Assembly (NCBI RefSeq): GCF_041228105.1
Contig: NZ_CP166097.1
Location: forward strand, 1,426,001-1,490,000
DNA from: Pectobacterium aroidearum
GTDB taxonomy: Bacteria > Pseudomonadota > Gammaproteobacteria > Enterobacterales > Enterobacteriaceae
Length of the DNA stretch: 64,000 bases
Direction of reading: 5' to 3'
Translations under genes and position numbers: made by a program
In this document: positions 39,328 through 49,521 of the stretch, piece after piece
Numbering within the stretch: position 1 is the stretch's first letter
Layout of the letters: every line of letters starts with the position of its first letter
Notes under the pieces: model-generated
Database searches by the model: none
Told to the model about the DNA's origin: nothing
Seen by the model: the letters and a program-made list of their open reading frames with translations, nothing else

Positions 39328-40410
39328 ATGGCGTCTATCCAGTTGGATAAAGTTAGTAAGCATTTTGGCAAAACGATTACGCTTCACGATGTGAATCTGA
39401 CGATTGCAGATGGAGAGTTCGCTGTTTTTGTCGGGCCGTCTGGCTGTGGTAAGTCGACGTTGCTGAGAATGATTGCCGGGCTGGAAGATGTCACGGGCGG
39501 TGAAATCATGATTGATGATGCCGTGGTAAATGATGTTGCCCCCGCTCACCGCGGTGTAGCCATGGTGTTTCAATCTTATGCGCTGTATCCGCACATGACC
39601 GTCGCTGAGAATATGGGTTATGGCCTGCGCGTGAATGGCGTACCGAAAGACCAGATTAAGCACCAGATCGAGATGGTGGCGAAGACGCTGCAACTGTCTC
39701 ATCTGCTTGAACGCAAGCCTAAAGAGCTGTCTGGCGGCCAACGTCAGCGTGTGGCGATCGGGCGCGCTATCGTGCGTAACCCGAAAGTGTTCCTGTTTGA
39801 TGAACCGCTGTCTAACCTGGATGCCGAGCTGCGTGTGGATATGCGGCTACACATCGCCAAACTGCATCAGGAATTGAAAACGACCATGATCTACGTGACG
39901 CACGATCAGGTTGAGGCGATGACGCTGGCGGATAAAATCGTGGTCATGAATTACGGTAAGGTTGAGCAGGTTGGATCGCCGATGGAGCTTTATTATCATC
40001 CGGTTAACCAGTTTGTTGCAGGCTTTATCGGCTCGCCAAAAATGAACTTCCTGCCTGCGCAAGTCATCGACTGGACGCCGGATAGCCTGACGGTAAATGT
40101 TGCCGAGCAGCTACAGCTTGAGCTGCCGATTCGTACCAGTGAGCTGAGTGCTGGCAGTACGATAACGTTGGGACTACGGCCGGAACACGTTTCACCGGAA
40201 GGTGAGGGGATTCGGCTGTCATTTGGCTGTGAGGTCGTCGAGCGTTTAGGCAACAGCACTTATCTGTTCGGTCAATGCTGCGGTATTGATAACTTCAAAC
40301 TGCTGCTGGCAGGTGACAGCGCCTTAAAGCCGTATGAACATATTGAGGTGTTCTTCTCGCCTGATAACTGTCTGGTGTTTAACGCCGATGGGTTGCGCAT
40401 CAGCGCCTAG
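39328..40410 (+). CDS. ganC: ABC transporter ATPase GanC (MalK/UgpC type)
   Basis: This 360-residue ATPase drives the GanEFG importer. Walker A is GPSGCGKST (about 36-44), signature [14 protein letters not shown], Walker B VFLFDEP and the switch His in THDQVEAM. The C-terminal TOBE domain ([16 protein letters not shown]) is typical of MalK/UgpC proteins that serve oligosaccharide importers. It is divergent from ganE and is monocistronic with its own terminator at 40464. The same ATPase could serve other importers, as MsmX does in Bacillus. Confidence 0.93.
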   Translation: MASIQLDKVSKHFGKTITLHDVNLTIADGEFAVFVGPSGCGKSTLLRMIAGLEDVTGGEIMIDDAVVNDVAPAHRGVAMVFQSYALYPHMTVAENMGYGLRVNGVPKDQIKHQIEMVAKTLQLSHLLERKPKELSGGQRQRVAIGRAIVRNPKVFLFDEPLSNLDAELRVDMRLHIAKLHQELKTTMIYVTHDQVEAMTLADKIVVMNYGKVEQVGSPMELYYHPVNQFVAGFIGSPKMNFLPAQVIDWTPDSLTVNVAEQLQLELPIRTSELSAGSTITLGLRPEHVSPEGEGIRLSFGCEVVERLGNSTYLFGQCCGIDNFKLLLAGDSALKPYEHIEVFFSPDNCLVFNADGLRISA

Positions 40411-40463
40411 TTAAGCGACGGTATCGCTGAATCTCAATAGCCAAAATCCCTTCTAAACATAAC

Positions 40464-40490
40464 CAGCGCCCTTAGCGGGCGCTGTTTCTG
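40464..40490 (+). terminator. Terminator of ganC
   Basis: CAGCGCCC (40464-40471) pairs with GGGCGCTG (40477-40484), followed by TTTCTG. It lies 53 bases after the ganC stop. Confidence 0.75.
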
Positions 40491-40583
40491 CCATTTGTAA
40501 ATCCTCTATTGTGAAATATGCCGCTGTTGTTCTTTATGCTGATGCGGTGTAAGTGTTTCGTGCGTGTTAGGCATCTTATTTCT

Positions 40584-40600
40584 CTGTAACATCGTTACAC
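40584..40600. promoter_or_regulatory. GTTACAC-type inverted repeat downstream of ganC
   Basis: CTGTAACATCGTTACAC has TGTAAC and GTTACA halves with a three-base spacer, one more than the standard operator. It lies downstream of both ganC and ganL, next to repeat copy B. It is a weak candidate. Confidence 0.35.
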
Positions 40601-40642
40601 GCCCGACAAGGCGCGCTCAATCGCCGCAGCGCCTTGACCACT

Positions 40643-40875
40643 GGCTTTTCGGCGAGATTCGCGCCGCTTCGTGGTGCCTTCGGTGTTCATGCTCGCTATT
40701 CGGACCGTCTGCGACGCGAATACTCGTCCCATAAACGGGACTCGCCCTACGGGCCAGTACAAGTGCTGTTCAAAAACGTCGTTGACGTTTTTGTCCGACG
40801 CGGCGCAGACTTTCGCGGCGTCCATGCCGCTCATCCGGCGATCATGTACACCTCAGCGCGATTTTTTACGCCGAT
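40643..40875 (+). repeat. Dispersed intergenic repeat, copy B
   Basis: Same element as copy A at 30973, in the same orientation, about 233 bp long. It includes GTGCTGTTCAAAAACGTC, GACGTTTTTGTCCGACG, GCGTCCATGCCGCTCATCC and the end CCTCAGC followed by TTTTTTACGCCG. It fills most of the 580-base gap between convergent ganC and ganL. Short open frames inside it are not genes. Confidence 0.88.
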
Positions 40876-40911
40876 GTAAGAAAAACAGTGAGTGCATAGA
40901 TATCAGAAATG

Positions 40912-40939
40912 GAAAAAGGCTCTCCGTAGAAAGCCTTTT
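40912..40939 (-). terminator. Terminator of ganL
   Basis: AAAAGGCT (40914-40921) pairs with AGCCTTTT (40932-40939). On the minus strand it runs into TTCCATTTC. It lies about 55 bases after the ganL stop. Confidence 0.7.
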
Positions 40940-40992
40940 GGGAAATACCCGACGGGAATGATGAGCCCGCCGGGCTGAGGGTTAGTGCTGTA

Positions 40993-42300
40993 TTACCACC
41001 AGGCTTCTGCCTGAATACCGAAGTTTACCGAATTGCTGCGATCGTCGTTGAAGCGGTTTTTGTTTTCGTTCCCGCCGTTCAGGTAAGAAACAAAGAAGCG
41101 CAGTTCCGGGCGTGTCAGCATCGGAATATCAGCGCTGAAGGCGTGCGCCAGCGTGTATTTTTGGCCGCTGTATTTGCTTTCCGTGCCGCTCGTCCAGCTA
41201 TCTTTTTTCTGGTATGCACCCGCTTCCAGATAGGTTTTCTGGTTCTTGGTCCAGGCATACTGGCCACGACCTACTGCAGACAATAATTCCGTACTGTCGC
41301 GCCAGCGGCTGATTTCATCCGCTTTACCGTAGGTCAGAACATGGCTAAGAGAAATATTATCAGTGATTGGCAGGTCACCGGCCTGAATGACGCGGTAGCC
41401 TTTAGCACTGTCGTTAATGCTCCAGACGTCATACCAGCCGCCGCCCTGATCGACCATGTTGTGCGCCAGCCCTTTGTCGGCATATTGCAGCACCAGTTTC
41501 TGGTTAGATTTGAGGCCAGAGAAGTAATGGCTGAGTTCACCGGTGATCATCATCGAGTTTTTAGGATCGAATTTTTGGCCTTCTGCGAGGAAGATATTTT
41601 TCTGGGTATCCGCTTCATTCGGCATCGCGTAGGAGATACCGAACTCTGTCCACGCGCCGTCCCACGGCTTCCAACCCGCATAGCGTGCGTCCAGGTAGTT
41701 GATATTCAGATCGTCGTAGATGTCTATTCTTTTTTTACATTCGTCAGTGTTGGTGTCGCAGCCTAAGTTAATTTTCATGTTTTCTGCATCGGCGCGGATC
41801 CAGGCAAACGAGAACGCGCCTTCACCGGCTTTGATGTTTTCGATCCCGGCACCCGCACCGGAAATATTCCAGTATTTAGTATCGATGATGTGCAAGTCAT
41901 GGCGCTGGTAGTAACGTTTCCCCGCCCAGACCGTGGCATCCGGCAACCCAGGTACAAAGCCTTTCGCCTGAAGATTTAACTGGCGTAAACCAAACTCGGC
42001 ATCGTCATCTTTTGTGGTTTCATTATCGTTTGAGCCGTTGGAGAACATGGAAATCATACTATCGAAGTAAAACGTTTTCCCATTTTCGTTATACAGCTGC
42101 TGTCCTAATTGGATTTCGCCGTAGGTGTCATCTTCGTTACCCAATCTTCCCACATAGTTCTTATCGGCGGTCTGTTGTTTCCCGTGGTTTGATACACCCA
42201 CGCCAGAACGGAAGTATCCTGAAAAATCAACGGAATAAGAAGGGGTTGCCAGCATTGCCAAACTCAGCGCAATGGATGTTGTCAGCAGTTTTCTTTTCAT
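40993..42300 (-). CDS. ganL: Oligogalactoside-specific outer-membrane porin GanL (LamB/maltoporin family)
   Basis: The roughly 435-residue protein starts [23 protein letters not shown], a signal peptide, followed by [19 protein letters not shown], the maltoporin N-terminus. Repeated amphipathic strands and a C-terminal aromatic residue (EAWW) fit an 18-strand barrel. It would let oligogalactosides into the periplasm. AAAGG lies before the ATG at 42300; the 26-residue upstream extension is not part of the protein. Its upstream region carries a GalR-type operator and a CRP-like site. Confidence 0.92.
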   Translation of the reverse strand: MKRKLLTTSIALSLAMLATPSYSVDFSGYFRSGVGVSNHGKQQTADKNYVGRLGNEDDTYGEIQLGQQLYNENGKTFYFDSMISMFSNGSNDNETTKDDDAEFGLRQLNLQAKGFVPGLPDATVWAGKRYYQRHDLHIIDTKYWNISGAGAGIENIKAGEGAFSFAWIRADAENMKINLGCDTNTDECKKRIDIYDDLNINYLDARYAGWKPWDGAWTEFGISYAMPNEADTQKNIFLAEGQKFDPKNSMMITGELSHYFSGLKSNQKLVLQYADKGLAHNMVDQGGGWYDVWSINDSAKGYRVIQAGDLPITDNISLSHVLTYGKADEISRWRDSTELLSAVGRGQYAWTKNQKTYLEAGAYQKKDSWTSGTESKYSGQKYTLAHAFSADIPMLTRPELRFFVSYLNGGNENKNRFNDDRSNSVNFGIQAEAWW

Positions 42301-42417
42301 AATATACCTTTCGCTTATTCGGGTAAGAATGTGGATGTTCCAAATAACATGACGTGAACGGAGGTAAAACGCTTCCACTCATGGCGAAGGATTATGGGGG
42401 AATAAAACGGGGCGTGA

Positions 42418-42433
42418 CATGATTGTTCTCACA
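42418..42433. promoter_or_regulatory. Weak CRP-like site before ganL
   Basis: On the minus strand TGTGAGAACAATCATG has one perfect half-site and 3 of 5 bases in the other. It lies about 125 bases before the ganL ATG. Confidence 0.4.
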
Positions 42434-42538
42434 AAATACAAAAGAGTTACACCAAAATTTACACTGAATTAACGATGTTACAGGCTGTGCTTTGCATATT
42501 TATTAGTCTTATTGTGATGTTATTCGCTAGGTAATGAT

Positions 42539-42554
42539 GTGTAATTGGTTACAC
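42539..42554. promoter_or_regulatory. GalR-type operator GTGTAATTGGTTACAC (ganL)
   Basis: Matches the GalR/GalS consensus GTGNAANCGNTTNCAC except for the central C (T here). It lies about 240 bases before the ganL start and about 220 after the repressor gene stop. Confidence 0.65.
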
Positions 42555-42771
42555 ATCTTGCCGGTATGCCTCAAATGCAGCATAAAATTTTTTTATAGCA
42601 GAATCGGAAACGTTGCATAAAAGATGTGACGCGATGCGGAGTAGGAAACATTTCAGGAAAAGAGAGAAAGGATCCCTGAGGAAGAGAAATCGAAAACAAG
42701 GGGGATTCAGCAGCCTTATTTGCCTGATGCGAATGATATGGCATCAGGCAAGCGGCGTTGATAAGAGGTGA

Positions 42772-43782
42772 CTACTTCTTACGGGCTGGGGGGCTGACAG
42801 AATGGCGGCGTACCAGCGTCGGGCTAAACATATTCGTGGTTTCGCTAAGCTGTTTGCCGTGGGATAACGCGATAGCTAATTCTGCCGCCTGAATGGCCAT
42901 GGCGGAAACCGGATAGTGCACGGTTGTCAGGCGAGGGCGAAGGTAACGGGCGATCAATACGTCATCAAACCCGACCACTGACATATCCTGCGGTACGCTG
43001 ATGCTGTTGTCGCTTAGGACGGAAAGGGCGCCAGCAGCCATGGAATCGTTGTAGCACACCACCGCCGTCATATTGCCGCCCCGGCTCAGGAGCTCCATCA
43101 TGGCAGACTCGCCGCCCACTTCGTCCGGCGAGGCGCGCGCAATGAGGCGCTCATCCCGTGGGATGCCGTGCTCTTGCAGCGCATCCATATAACCTTGCAG
43201 GCGATCGGCGGAGTCGGAAATTTGGTGATTAGAACAGAGGAAACCGATCTTCTGGTGCCCTTCCTGAATTAAATGACGGGTTGCCAGCCAGGAACCATAG
43301 CGGTCATCGAGCGCAACACAGCGGCTTTCATAGCCGGGTAAGGTGCGGTTGATAAGCACCATATCAGGAATGTGGCTCATCAAAGCGGCCAGTTCCTCAT
43401 CCGACAGCATTTTGGCATGCACGATCAGCCCCGCACAGCGGTGGCGAATCAACTGCTCAATGGCCTTCTTTTCCTGCTCGGCATTGTGATAGCCGTTGCC
43501 AATCAGCAGGAAGTTGCCGGTTGCCTGGGCAATTTGTTCGACAGATTTAACCATCGTCCCAAAAAAGGGATCGGATACATCCGCAACAACCAGCCCCATG
43601 GTTTCTGCACTCTGGTGCGCGAGTGCTCTGGCATTGGCGTTCGGATGATATTGCAACTCCGCCATGGCCTTGTGTACGGCTTCCCTTGAGGCGGTACTGG
43701 CTTTGGGCGAATTATTGATTACGCGCGAAACCGTAGCGACTGATACACCTGATAGACGAGCAACATCCTTTATTGTGGCCAT
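42772..43782 (-). CDS. GalR/GalS-type LacI-family repressor (GanR)
   Basis: The 336-residue repressor starts MATIKDVARLSGVSVATVSRVINNSPKASTASREAVHKAM and follows E. coli GalR closely through the hinge PNANARALAHQ, GLVVADVSDPFFGTMVKSVEQ, NFLLIGNGYHN and VVCYNDSMAAGALSVLSDN, GFDDVLIARYLRPRLTTV. The DNA-reading helix is the same type as in GalR. It probably binds galactose and represses the gan and gal genes. The ATG at 43782 has AGGA six bases before it. In Dickeya the gan-linked regulator is called GanR; I cannot tell whether this is GanR or a true GalR/GalS orthologue. Confidence 0.9.
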   Translation of the reverse strand: MATIKDVARLSGVSVATVSRVINNSPKASTASREAVHKAMAELQYHPNANARALAHQSAETMGLVVADVSDPFFGTMVKSVEQIAQATGNFLLIGNGYHNAEQEKKAIEQLIRHRCAGLIVHAKMLSDEELAALMSHIPDMVLINRTLPGYESRCVALDDRYGSWLATRHLIQEGHQKIGFLCSNHQISDSADRLQGYMDALQEHGIPRDERLIARASPDEVGGESAMMELLSRGGNMTAVVCYNDSMAAGALSVLSDNSISVPQDMSVVGFDDVLIARYLRPRLTTVHYPVSAMAIQAAELAIALSHGKQLSETTNMFSPTLVRRHSVSPPARKK

Positions 43783-44245
43783 TGGCATTCCTGAACGGTC
43801 AAATGCGCTGTGAGGCGAACCGCAGCCTAACGCAGAAGTTAAAAGAAAAAATCGATTACTTATATTTATAAATGTACAGGTTTTTGGGTGATGTTACCTA
43901 TCCGACCTCCTTTCCTTTTTGATCCAGACCGTACTTATGTGATCGCTATCAACAATCATCGGTCATTTCTCTCTTCCAAAATACCATCCTGAGGTTTAAA
44001 TTTAGGGTAACCGATTACACTAATGTGGTGGCTAAAAGATAGCTGGCTATCGGTATTCGGCATTATCACAGCTATTTTATCCATGACATATAGTGAAAAT
44101 GATTACATTCAGAGGTTTTTCTGGCGGCGTTTACTGGCTGGCTGGATGCCTCTCCCAGGCCGCTGACGGGCTGTTAGCGCCATACAATTGGCCGCGTATG
44201 GCGACGCCGTGTACCGAATTTGTGTTTTGTATTGAGGAATAGCTT
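43783..44245. promoter_or_regulatory. Divergent control region between the GalR-type gene and galT
   Basis: The 463 bases contain no gene I can support. The operator at 44005 is the only clear site. The repressor may control its own gene as well as galTK from here. Confidence 0.65.
44005..44020. promoter_or_regulatory. GalR-type operator GGGTAACCGATTACAC (galTK)
   Basis: One mismatch (second base) from GTGNAANCGNTTNCAC. It lies 226 bases before the galT start and 223 bases before the repressor start, so it could serve both promoters. Confidence 0.7.
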
Positions 44246-45286
44246 ATGCAGTTTGAGCCAACTGAACATCCGCATCGTCGTTTTAACCCGCTGAAGGGCG
44301 AGTGGATTCTGGTTTCTCCGCATCGCGCCAAGCGCCCCTGGCAGGGCCAGCAGGATGAACCGGATCGTTCCACGCCGCCGTCTTACGATCCGACCTGTTA
44401 CCTGTGTGCGGGCAACAAACGTATTACTGGCGACATCAATCCGCACTACCAGAGCACCTTTGTTTTTACGAATGACTTTTCGGCACTGATGGAGGATACG
44501 CCGGATGCGCCGTCGGGCGATGACGAGCTTTTCCGCGTTCAGCAAGCCCGTGGCGTTAGTCGCGTCATCTGTTTTTCTCCCGATCACAGTAAAAGCCTGC
44601 CGCAGCTTTCGCTGCCAGCGTTGAAAGCGGTGATTGATACGTGGAGCGATCAGACCGAGGAACTGGGCAAGCGGTATCCGTGGGTTCAGGTTTTTGAGAA
44701 TAAAGGAACGATGATGGGGTGCTCGAATCCCCATCCGCACGGGCAGGTTTGGGCGAACGATTTTCTGCCGAACGAGGTACAGCGTGAGGACGATCAGCAG
44801 CGAGCCTATTTCTCCCGTCACGGTTCGCCGTTGCTGCTGGACTACGTTCGCCGCGAACAGGCTGACGGCTCGCGCATCGTGGTGGAAACGGATCACTGGT
44901 TAGCGGTGGTCCCTTATTGGGCGTCGTGGCCGTTTGAAACGCTGGTGTTGCCCAAGTTCGTCGTACAGCGGTTACCGCAGTTGAATGATGTTCAGCGTGA
45001 CGATCTGGCGCTGCTCCTGAAAAAGCTGACCAGCCGTTATGACAACCTGTTCCAGTGTTCATTCCCCTATTCAATGGGGTGGCACGGTGCGCCATTTAAA
45101 GGTGACGACGTGGCGCACTGGCAACTGCATGCCCATTTTTATCCCCCGTTGTTACGTTCTGCCAGCGTACGCAAATTTATGGTCGGCTATGAAATGCTGG
45201 CTGAGGCACAGCGTGATCTGACGGCAGAGCAGGCCGCTGAACGTTTACGCAGCGTAAGTGATATCCATTTTCGTGAGCAAATTTGA
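44246..45286 (+). CDS. galT: Galactose-1-phosphate uridylyltransferase GalT
   Basis: GalT exchanges UDP-glucose and galactose-1-phosphate in the Leloir pathway. The 346-residue protein has [33 protein letters not shown] (metal Cys51 and Cys54) and [13 protein letters not shown], whose His165 is the covalent UMP acceptor. ATGAGGAATAGC is a good ribosome-binding region before the start. galK follows nine bases after. galE is not in this window. Confidence 0.97.
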   Translation: MQFEPTEHPHRRFNPLKGEWILVSPHRAKRPWQGQQDEPDRSTPPSYDPTCYLCAGNKRITGDINPHYQSTFVFTNDFSALMEDTPDAPSGDDELFRVQQARGVSRVICFSPDHSKSLPQLSLPALKAVIDTWSDQTEELGKRYPWVQVFENKGTMMGCSNPHPHGQVWANDFLPNEVQREDDQQRAYFSRHGSPLLLDYVRREQADGSRIVVETDHWLAVVPYWASWPFETLVLPKFVVQRLPQLNDVQRDDLALLLKKLTSRYDNLFQCSFPYSMGWHGAPFKGDDVAHWQLHAHFYPPLLRSASVRKFMVGYEMLAEAQRDLTAEQAAERLRSVSDIHFREQI

Positions 45287-45295
45287 GGTCATTTT

Positions 45296-46459
45296 ATGAG
45301 CCGTATTGATTCTCTACGTCAGTTAACCGAGTCTGTTTTTGTCCGATTATTTGGCTATGCGCCGCATGCCGCTATTCAGGCACCCGGTCGGGTTAACCTG
45401 ATTGGCGAGCACACCGACTATAACGATGGGTTTGTCTTGCCGTGTGCTATTGATTACCAGACGGTGGTCAGTGCTGCGGTGCGTCAGGACGGCATCGTGC
45501 GGGTGGTGGCGGTGGATTTTGACAACCAGCAGGATGAGTTCGATCTTGCTAAAGCAATCGAGCCTCACCCGGAATACACCTGGGCCAACTATATCCGTGG
45601 CACGGTGAAATTTTTGCTGGCGCGCGGCCTACCGCTCAGCGGCATGGACATGGTCGTGTCCGGCAACGTGCCTTCTGGTGCAGGACTAAGCTCATCGGCC
45701 TCGCTGGAAGTGGCGATCGGGCAGACGTTCAAAGAGCTGAATAATCTGGACATCAGCCAGCTGGATGTGGCGCTAAACGGACAGCAGGCAGAAAACGATT
45801 TTGTCGGCTGTAGCTGCGGCATTATGGATCAGTTTATTTCCGCTCAGGGACGTGTCGGTCAGGCGATGTTGATCGACTGCCGCACTCTGGAAGGGCGTGC
45901 CGTGCGTATGCTCGACGGCATTGACGTTCTGATCGTGAACTCCAATGTGCGTCGTGGGCTGGTGGACAGCGAATACAATACGCGACGCCAGCAGTGTGAA
46001 GCGGCAGCGCGTCACTTTAACGTCAAGGCGCTGCGTGATGTTTCCCTGTCGCAGTTTGAAGCGGGAATCGCGGGTCTGGATCCGGTGGCGGTTCGCCGCG
46101 CGCGCCACGTGATTACCGAGAACCGCCGCACGTTGGAAGCGGCCGATGCACTGGCGCGTCAGGATGCCCACCGTTTGTTTACGCTGATGGCGGAATCGCA
46201 TGTCTCTATGCGGGATGATTTTGAAATTACCGTGCCGCCGATCGATACGTTGGTCGCGTTAATTCAGGATTATGTCGGCGAGCGGGGCGGTGTCCGTATG
46301 ACCGGCGGCGGTTTCGGTGGCTGTATTGTCGCCCTTATCCCTTCGGCGCTGACTGACGAGGTCAAACAGGTGATTGAACGTGAATATCCGGCGCGTACCG
46401 GGCTTCAGCCGTCCATCTATCTGTGCCAGGCATCCGGCGGTGCGGGTCGCTTGAACTAA
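45296..46459 (+). CDS. galK: Galactokinase GalK
   Basis: GalK phosphorylates galactose with ATP. The 387-residue GHMP kinase has the galactose signature [19 protein letters not shown] (about 31-49), the ATP loop [18 protein letters not shown] and the C-terminal [17 protein letters not shown] precedes the ATG. It is cotranscribed with galT and closed by the terminator at 46481. Confidence 0.97.
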   Translation: MSRIDSLRQLTESVFVRLFGYAPHAAIQAPGRVNLIGEHTDYNDGFVLPCAIDYQTVVSAAVRQDGIVRVVAVDFDNQQDEFDLAKAIEPHPEYTWANYIRGTVKFLLARGLPLSGMDMVVSGNVPSGAGLSSSASLEVAIGQTFKELNNLDISQLDVALNGQQAENDFVGCSCGIMDQFISAQGRVGQAMLIDCRTLEGRAVRMLDGIDVLIVNSNVRRGLVDSEYNTRRQQCEAAARHFNVKALRDVSLSQFEAGIAGLDPVAVRRARHVITENRRTLEAADALARQDAHRLFTLMAESHVSMRDDFEITVPPIDTLVALIQDYVGERGGVRMTGGGFGGCIVALIPSALTDEVKQVIEREYPARTGLQPSIYLCQASGGAGRLN

Positions 46460-46480
46460 GTTCTGGCAGGGAATCGCGAG

Positions 46481-46510
46481 CAAAAAGGGCTTTGATAAAA
46501 GCCCTTTTTG
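46481..46510. terminator. Bidirectional terminator between galK and mgtE
   Basis: CAAAAAGGGCTTT (46481-46493) pairs with AAAGCCCTTTTTG (46498-46510) with a four-base loop. Both strands end in a T-rich stretch, so it serves convergent galK and mgtE. Confidence 0.92.
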
Positions 46511-46538
46511 CATTGCCTGTGTTTTACATGACCTATGT

Positions 46539-48017
46539 TCAAGGCAACAGGAACAGCGTTGCCAGCCCAAGGAAGATAAAGAAACCGCCAGTATCGGTGA
46601 TGGCGGTGATCATGACGCTGGAGCCGACGGCCGGATCGCGGCCGAGTTTCATCATGATAAGCGGGATAGCGACCCCCATTAGCGCCGCGAGTAGTAAATT
46701 CAGCAGAATCGCCAGCATCATCACACCACCCATAGCGGCACTACCGTAAAGCAGGAAGGTGACCACGCCCATAATCGTGCCCCATATCACCCCGTTGACC
46801 AGCGCGACGCCGAGTTCTTTGAGCAGCAGGTATGATTTTTTACCGTGTTCTAACTGATGCAGCGCCAGCGCGCGAACAATCATGGTGATCGTCTGATTGC
46901 CGGTATTTCCGCCGATTCCGGCCACGATCGGCATGAGTGTTGCCAGCGCGACCAAATGAGATAAGGTGTGCTCAAACAGGCCGATGACCCGCGAGGCAAT
47001 GAGCGCCGTACAGAGATTGACGGCCAGCCATGCCCAACGATTGCGGAAGGATTTATACACGGGAGCATAAACATCTTCGGAGGGCGTTAACCCCCCTGAG
47101 CGCCGCAGATTACTGTCGCTTTCCCGGTTCACGACGTCGAGGATATCCTCAATCGTCAGGCGCCCCATGAGTTTTCCTTTGCTATCGACCACGGCGCTGG
47201 AAATTAAATCGTAACGTTCAAAAGCTCCGGCGGCTTCTTCGACTTTATCCTCAGGCTGAAACCTCAGCGGCTGATCGTCCATGACGTCATTAACCCGTGT
47301 TTGAGGCGCGTGGAGCAGAATACTGGCCAGCGACAGCTCACCGATCAGTGTGTTCTTGCGATCGGTAACGAACAGTTTGTCAGTCGATTCGGGGATGGCT
47401 TTGCGGTAGCGCAGATAGCGCTGTACGGCTGCAAGCGTGACGTCGGCGCGCACGGTGATGAGTTTGAAATCCATCATGTGCCCGAGGCAGTCTTCATCAT
47501 AATTGATGGCGGCACGGAGCTGCGCGCGCTGCTTCGGCTCAAGCGAGGTCAGTATTCTGCCTAGCAGGTGGCGAGGAACGAGACGAGAGAGCTGGGCCTG
47601 CTCATCAACATCGAGTATTCGAACGGCTCTCAGGATTTCTTTATCCTGCATATCGCCGATCAGGTCGTCGGAAATACTGTCAGAAGCCTCAATCAACACA
47701 CGACCGCGTTTTTCTATGGGGATCAGCCGCCAGAGCGCCAGACGTTCATCCTGCGGTAAAGACTCTAACAAATCGGCAAGGTCAGCGGCATGCAGCCCAA
47801 TGATAAGCTCGCTGATTTCTGCGGTTTGGTCGAGCAGGATGCTTTTTTCACGCAGCCCGATTTTGCTACTTAATACGTCGCTGTCGCTTAACGGTGCGCC
47901 ATCGCGTTCCGTAACGCGCGGCTGCCGGTTGATAATGTCTTCAACCAGTTCCTTGTTTTCCAATAGCAGAAGGGAGATGCGGCGCCGGAGGTCGGTAAGT
48001 TTTTTTACACTCGACAT
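46539..48017 (-). CDS. mgtE: Magnesium transporter MgtE
   Basis: The 492-residue protein has the MgtE order: N-terminal helical superhelix (ADLADLLESLPQDERLALWRLI), two CBS domains (about 190-320, e.g. VNDVMDDQPLRFQPEDKVEEAAGAF) and five C-terminal membrane segments starting near RWAWLAVNLCTALIASRVIGLFE. PIVAGIGGNTGNQTITMIVRAL is the pore motif. It imports Mg2+ and closes when cytosolic Mg2+ is bound at the CBS region. No Mg-responsive leader was identified. Confidence 0.94.
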   Translation of the reverse strand: MSSVKKLTDLRRRISLLLLENKELVEDIINRQPRVTERDGAPLSDSDVLSSKIGLREKSILLDQTAEISELIIGLHAADLADLLESLPQDERLALWRLIPIEKRGRVLIEASDSISDDLIGDMQDKEILRAVRILDVDEQAQLSRLVPRHLLGRILTSLEPKQRAQLRAAINYDEDCLGHMMDFKLITVRADVTLAAVQRYLRYRKAIPESTDKLFVTDRKNTLIGELSLASILLHAPQTRVNDVMDDQPLRFQPEDKVEEAAGAFERYDLISSAVVDSKGKLMGRLTIEDILDVVNRESDSNLRRSGGLTPSEDVYAPVYKSFRNRWAWLAVNLCTALIASRVIGLFEHTLSHLVALATLMPIVAGIGGNTGNQTITMIVRALALHQLEHGKKSYLLLKELGVALVNGVIWGTIMGVVTFLLYGSAAMGGVMMLAILLNLLLAALMGVAIPLIMMKLGRDPAVGSSVMITAITDTGGFFIFLGLATLFLLP

Positions 48018-48250
48018 AATGTTTTATGCTCGATCTGTTTTTTATCCGTATTTTATTAAACGTAGCGCAAAATCAGTAGATTAAGAATAGGATTACTGAC
48101 GAATCGCAGTCTGAAAAGCAGGGCGGATGAGGCGCTGGCATATTTTTTTATAGTGATTTTTATCTAACGGGTTATTAAATCGTTTGCTATTTAATTTTTG
48201 GCGGCATATAGTCAGTTCCAGAAACGTAACAAACACTGATGGCAGAGACG

Positions 48251-48688
48251 ATGAACGACAACGCTTACAAACTGGATGGACAGCTGTGCTTCGCACTGTA
48301 TTCCGCCAATCTGGCGATGAATAAACTGTATCGCCGTTTGCTGTCTGACTTGAACCTGACCTATCCCCAATATTTAGTCATGCTGGTGCTGTGGGAGCGT
48401 GATGGCTTGACGGTGTCTGAGCTGGGCGAGCGGCTGTATTTGGATTCCGCCACGCTGACGCCACTGCTCAAGCGGTTACAAAGCGCTGGCTTAGTGGTGC
48501 GTAACCGTGGAACAGAAGATGAGCGTCAGGTGTTGATCGGGTTGACCGAGGCTGGCCGGGCGCTTCAGCAACAGGCGCGGGCGATTCCTGAAAGCGTATT
48601 TTGCGCGACCGAATGCCAGCTCGAACAGTTGCAGACGATCAAAAAAGATTTGGAAACGCTGCGTAAAAGCTTGATCGGGAATCTATAA
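48251..48688 (+). CDS. ohrR: MarR-family organic peroxide sensor OhrR
   Basis: The 145-residue protein has a MarR winged helix: [59 protein letters not shown]. Its N-terminus [24 protein letters not shown] carries the reactive Cys13 characteristic of OhrR. Oxidation by organic hydroperoxide releases it from the ohr promoter. I prefer ATG 48251 over 48239, which has no ribosome-binding site. It lies directly before ohr. Confidence 0.9.
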   Translation: MNDNAYKLDGQLCFALYSANLAMNKLYRRLLSDLNLTYPQYLVMLVLWERDGLTVSELGERLYLDSATLTPLLKRLQSAGLVVRNRGTEDERQVLIGLTEAGRALQQQARAIPESVFCATECQLEQLQTIKKDLETLRKSLIGNL

Positions 48689-48764
48689 CAGGTGAGCGTT
48701 TGCCTGATGTATCGCAATATCGGTTAGACAGCATCGTGTCTTGAACCCTTTATTATTAAGTGAT

Positions 48765-48792
48765 TTATTTTAAGTAACTTATTTTAAGTAAT
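48765..48792. repeat. Tandem 14-bp repeats upstream of ohr
   Basis: TTATTTTAAGTAAC and TTATTTTAAGTAAT lie head to tail in the AT-rich ohrR-ohr gap. They may be part of an OhrR-binding region, but the classic TACAATT-AATTGTA operator is not evident, so this is a guess from position. Confidence 0.7.
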
Positions 48793-48886
48793 TATATAGT
48801 GAGCGATTTAATTTTTCGCTATTAAATTAAGACCTCAGCAGTATCTCACTGCTTTAGGTCATTCCTTAACGATCTGGAGTCACATT

Positions 48887-49312
48887 ATGTCTATTGAAAA
48901 AGTATTATACGTTGCTCATGCTCAAGCCACCGGTGGTCGTGATGGTCGCGCGGTGTCTTCCGATAACGCGGTTGATATTAAATTGACGACCCCGCGTGAG
49001 CTGGGTGGTGCCGGTGGTGAAGGGACGAACCCAGAGCAGCTGTTCGCCGCTGGCTATTCTGCCTGTTTCCTGGGCGCGATGAAGTTTGTCGGTGCGCGTG
49101 AGAAAATCGCTGTACCTGCTAATACCACGGTAAACGGCAGCGTGGGTATCGGTGCCATCCCTACCGGGTTTGGTATTGAAGTCGAACTGAAAATTTCTCT
49201 GCCGGGTCTGGATCGTGCTGTGGCTGAAGATCTGGTGCAGAAAGCCCATATCGTTTGCCCATACTCCAATGCAACGCGCGGCAACATCGATGTGACTCTG
49301 ACGATTGTCTAA
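48887..49312 (+). CDS. ohr: Organic hydroperoxide resistance protein Ohr
   Basis: Ohr reduces organic hydroperoxides with lipoyl-dependent thiols. The 141-residue OsmC-fold protein has both catalytic cysteines: Cys60 in [12 protein letters not shown] and Cys124 in [34 protein letters not shown] is the Ohr-type N-terminal block. It follows ohrR with a 198-base AT-rich gap, likely an OhrR operator region. A hairpin terminator follows. Confidence 0.94.
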   Translation: MSIEKVLYVAHAQATGGRDGRAVSSDNAVDIKLTTPRELGGAGGEGTNPEQLFAAGYSACFLGAMKFVGAREKIAVPANTTVNGSVGIGAIPTGFGIEVELKISLPGLDRAVAEDLVQKAHIVCPYSNATRGNIDVTLTIV

Positions 49313-49358
49313 GTCCTGCTAGCAAGTACAGTGTCGATCAATGAAAAATTGACTGATG

Positions 49359-49399
49359 AAAACGGTGGCTGCGAAGATTCGCACTGCCGTTTTTTTATT
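49359..49399 (+). terminator. Terminator of ohr
   Basis: AAAACGG (49359-49365) pairs with CCGTTTT (49387-49393), with TGCGAA/TTCGCA extending the stem. A T-run (TTTTTTTATTT) follows. Confidence 0.85.
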
Positions 49400-49521
49400 T
49401 GTACGGCCTAGTCAGAATAGACAGTGGGGGCAGGCGTGAATAACAGGCACAAGAAAACGAAGCTAATAAGCCTGATGCAGAAAAAACAGAATATAAGGAA
49501 AAGGAACCGATTGGTTAGGCG

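Larger units (their letters stand above)
42301..42771. promoter_or_regulatory. Region between ganL and the GalR-type gene
   Basis: The 471 bases hold no gene I can support. They contain a GalR-type operator at 42539, a weak CRP-like site at 42418 and a hairpin near the repressor gene end (42720-42751, TTGCCTGATGC/GCATCAGGCAA). Other half-sites (GTTACACC and TTTACAC near 42446) are present. Confidence 0.7.

Noticed and set aside
40595..40961. Three overlapping open frames of 79-96 codons between ganC and ganL
   Set aside because: All lie in dispersed repeat copy B; composition and position suggest non-coding repeat.
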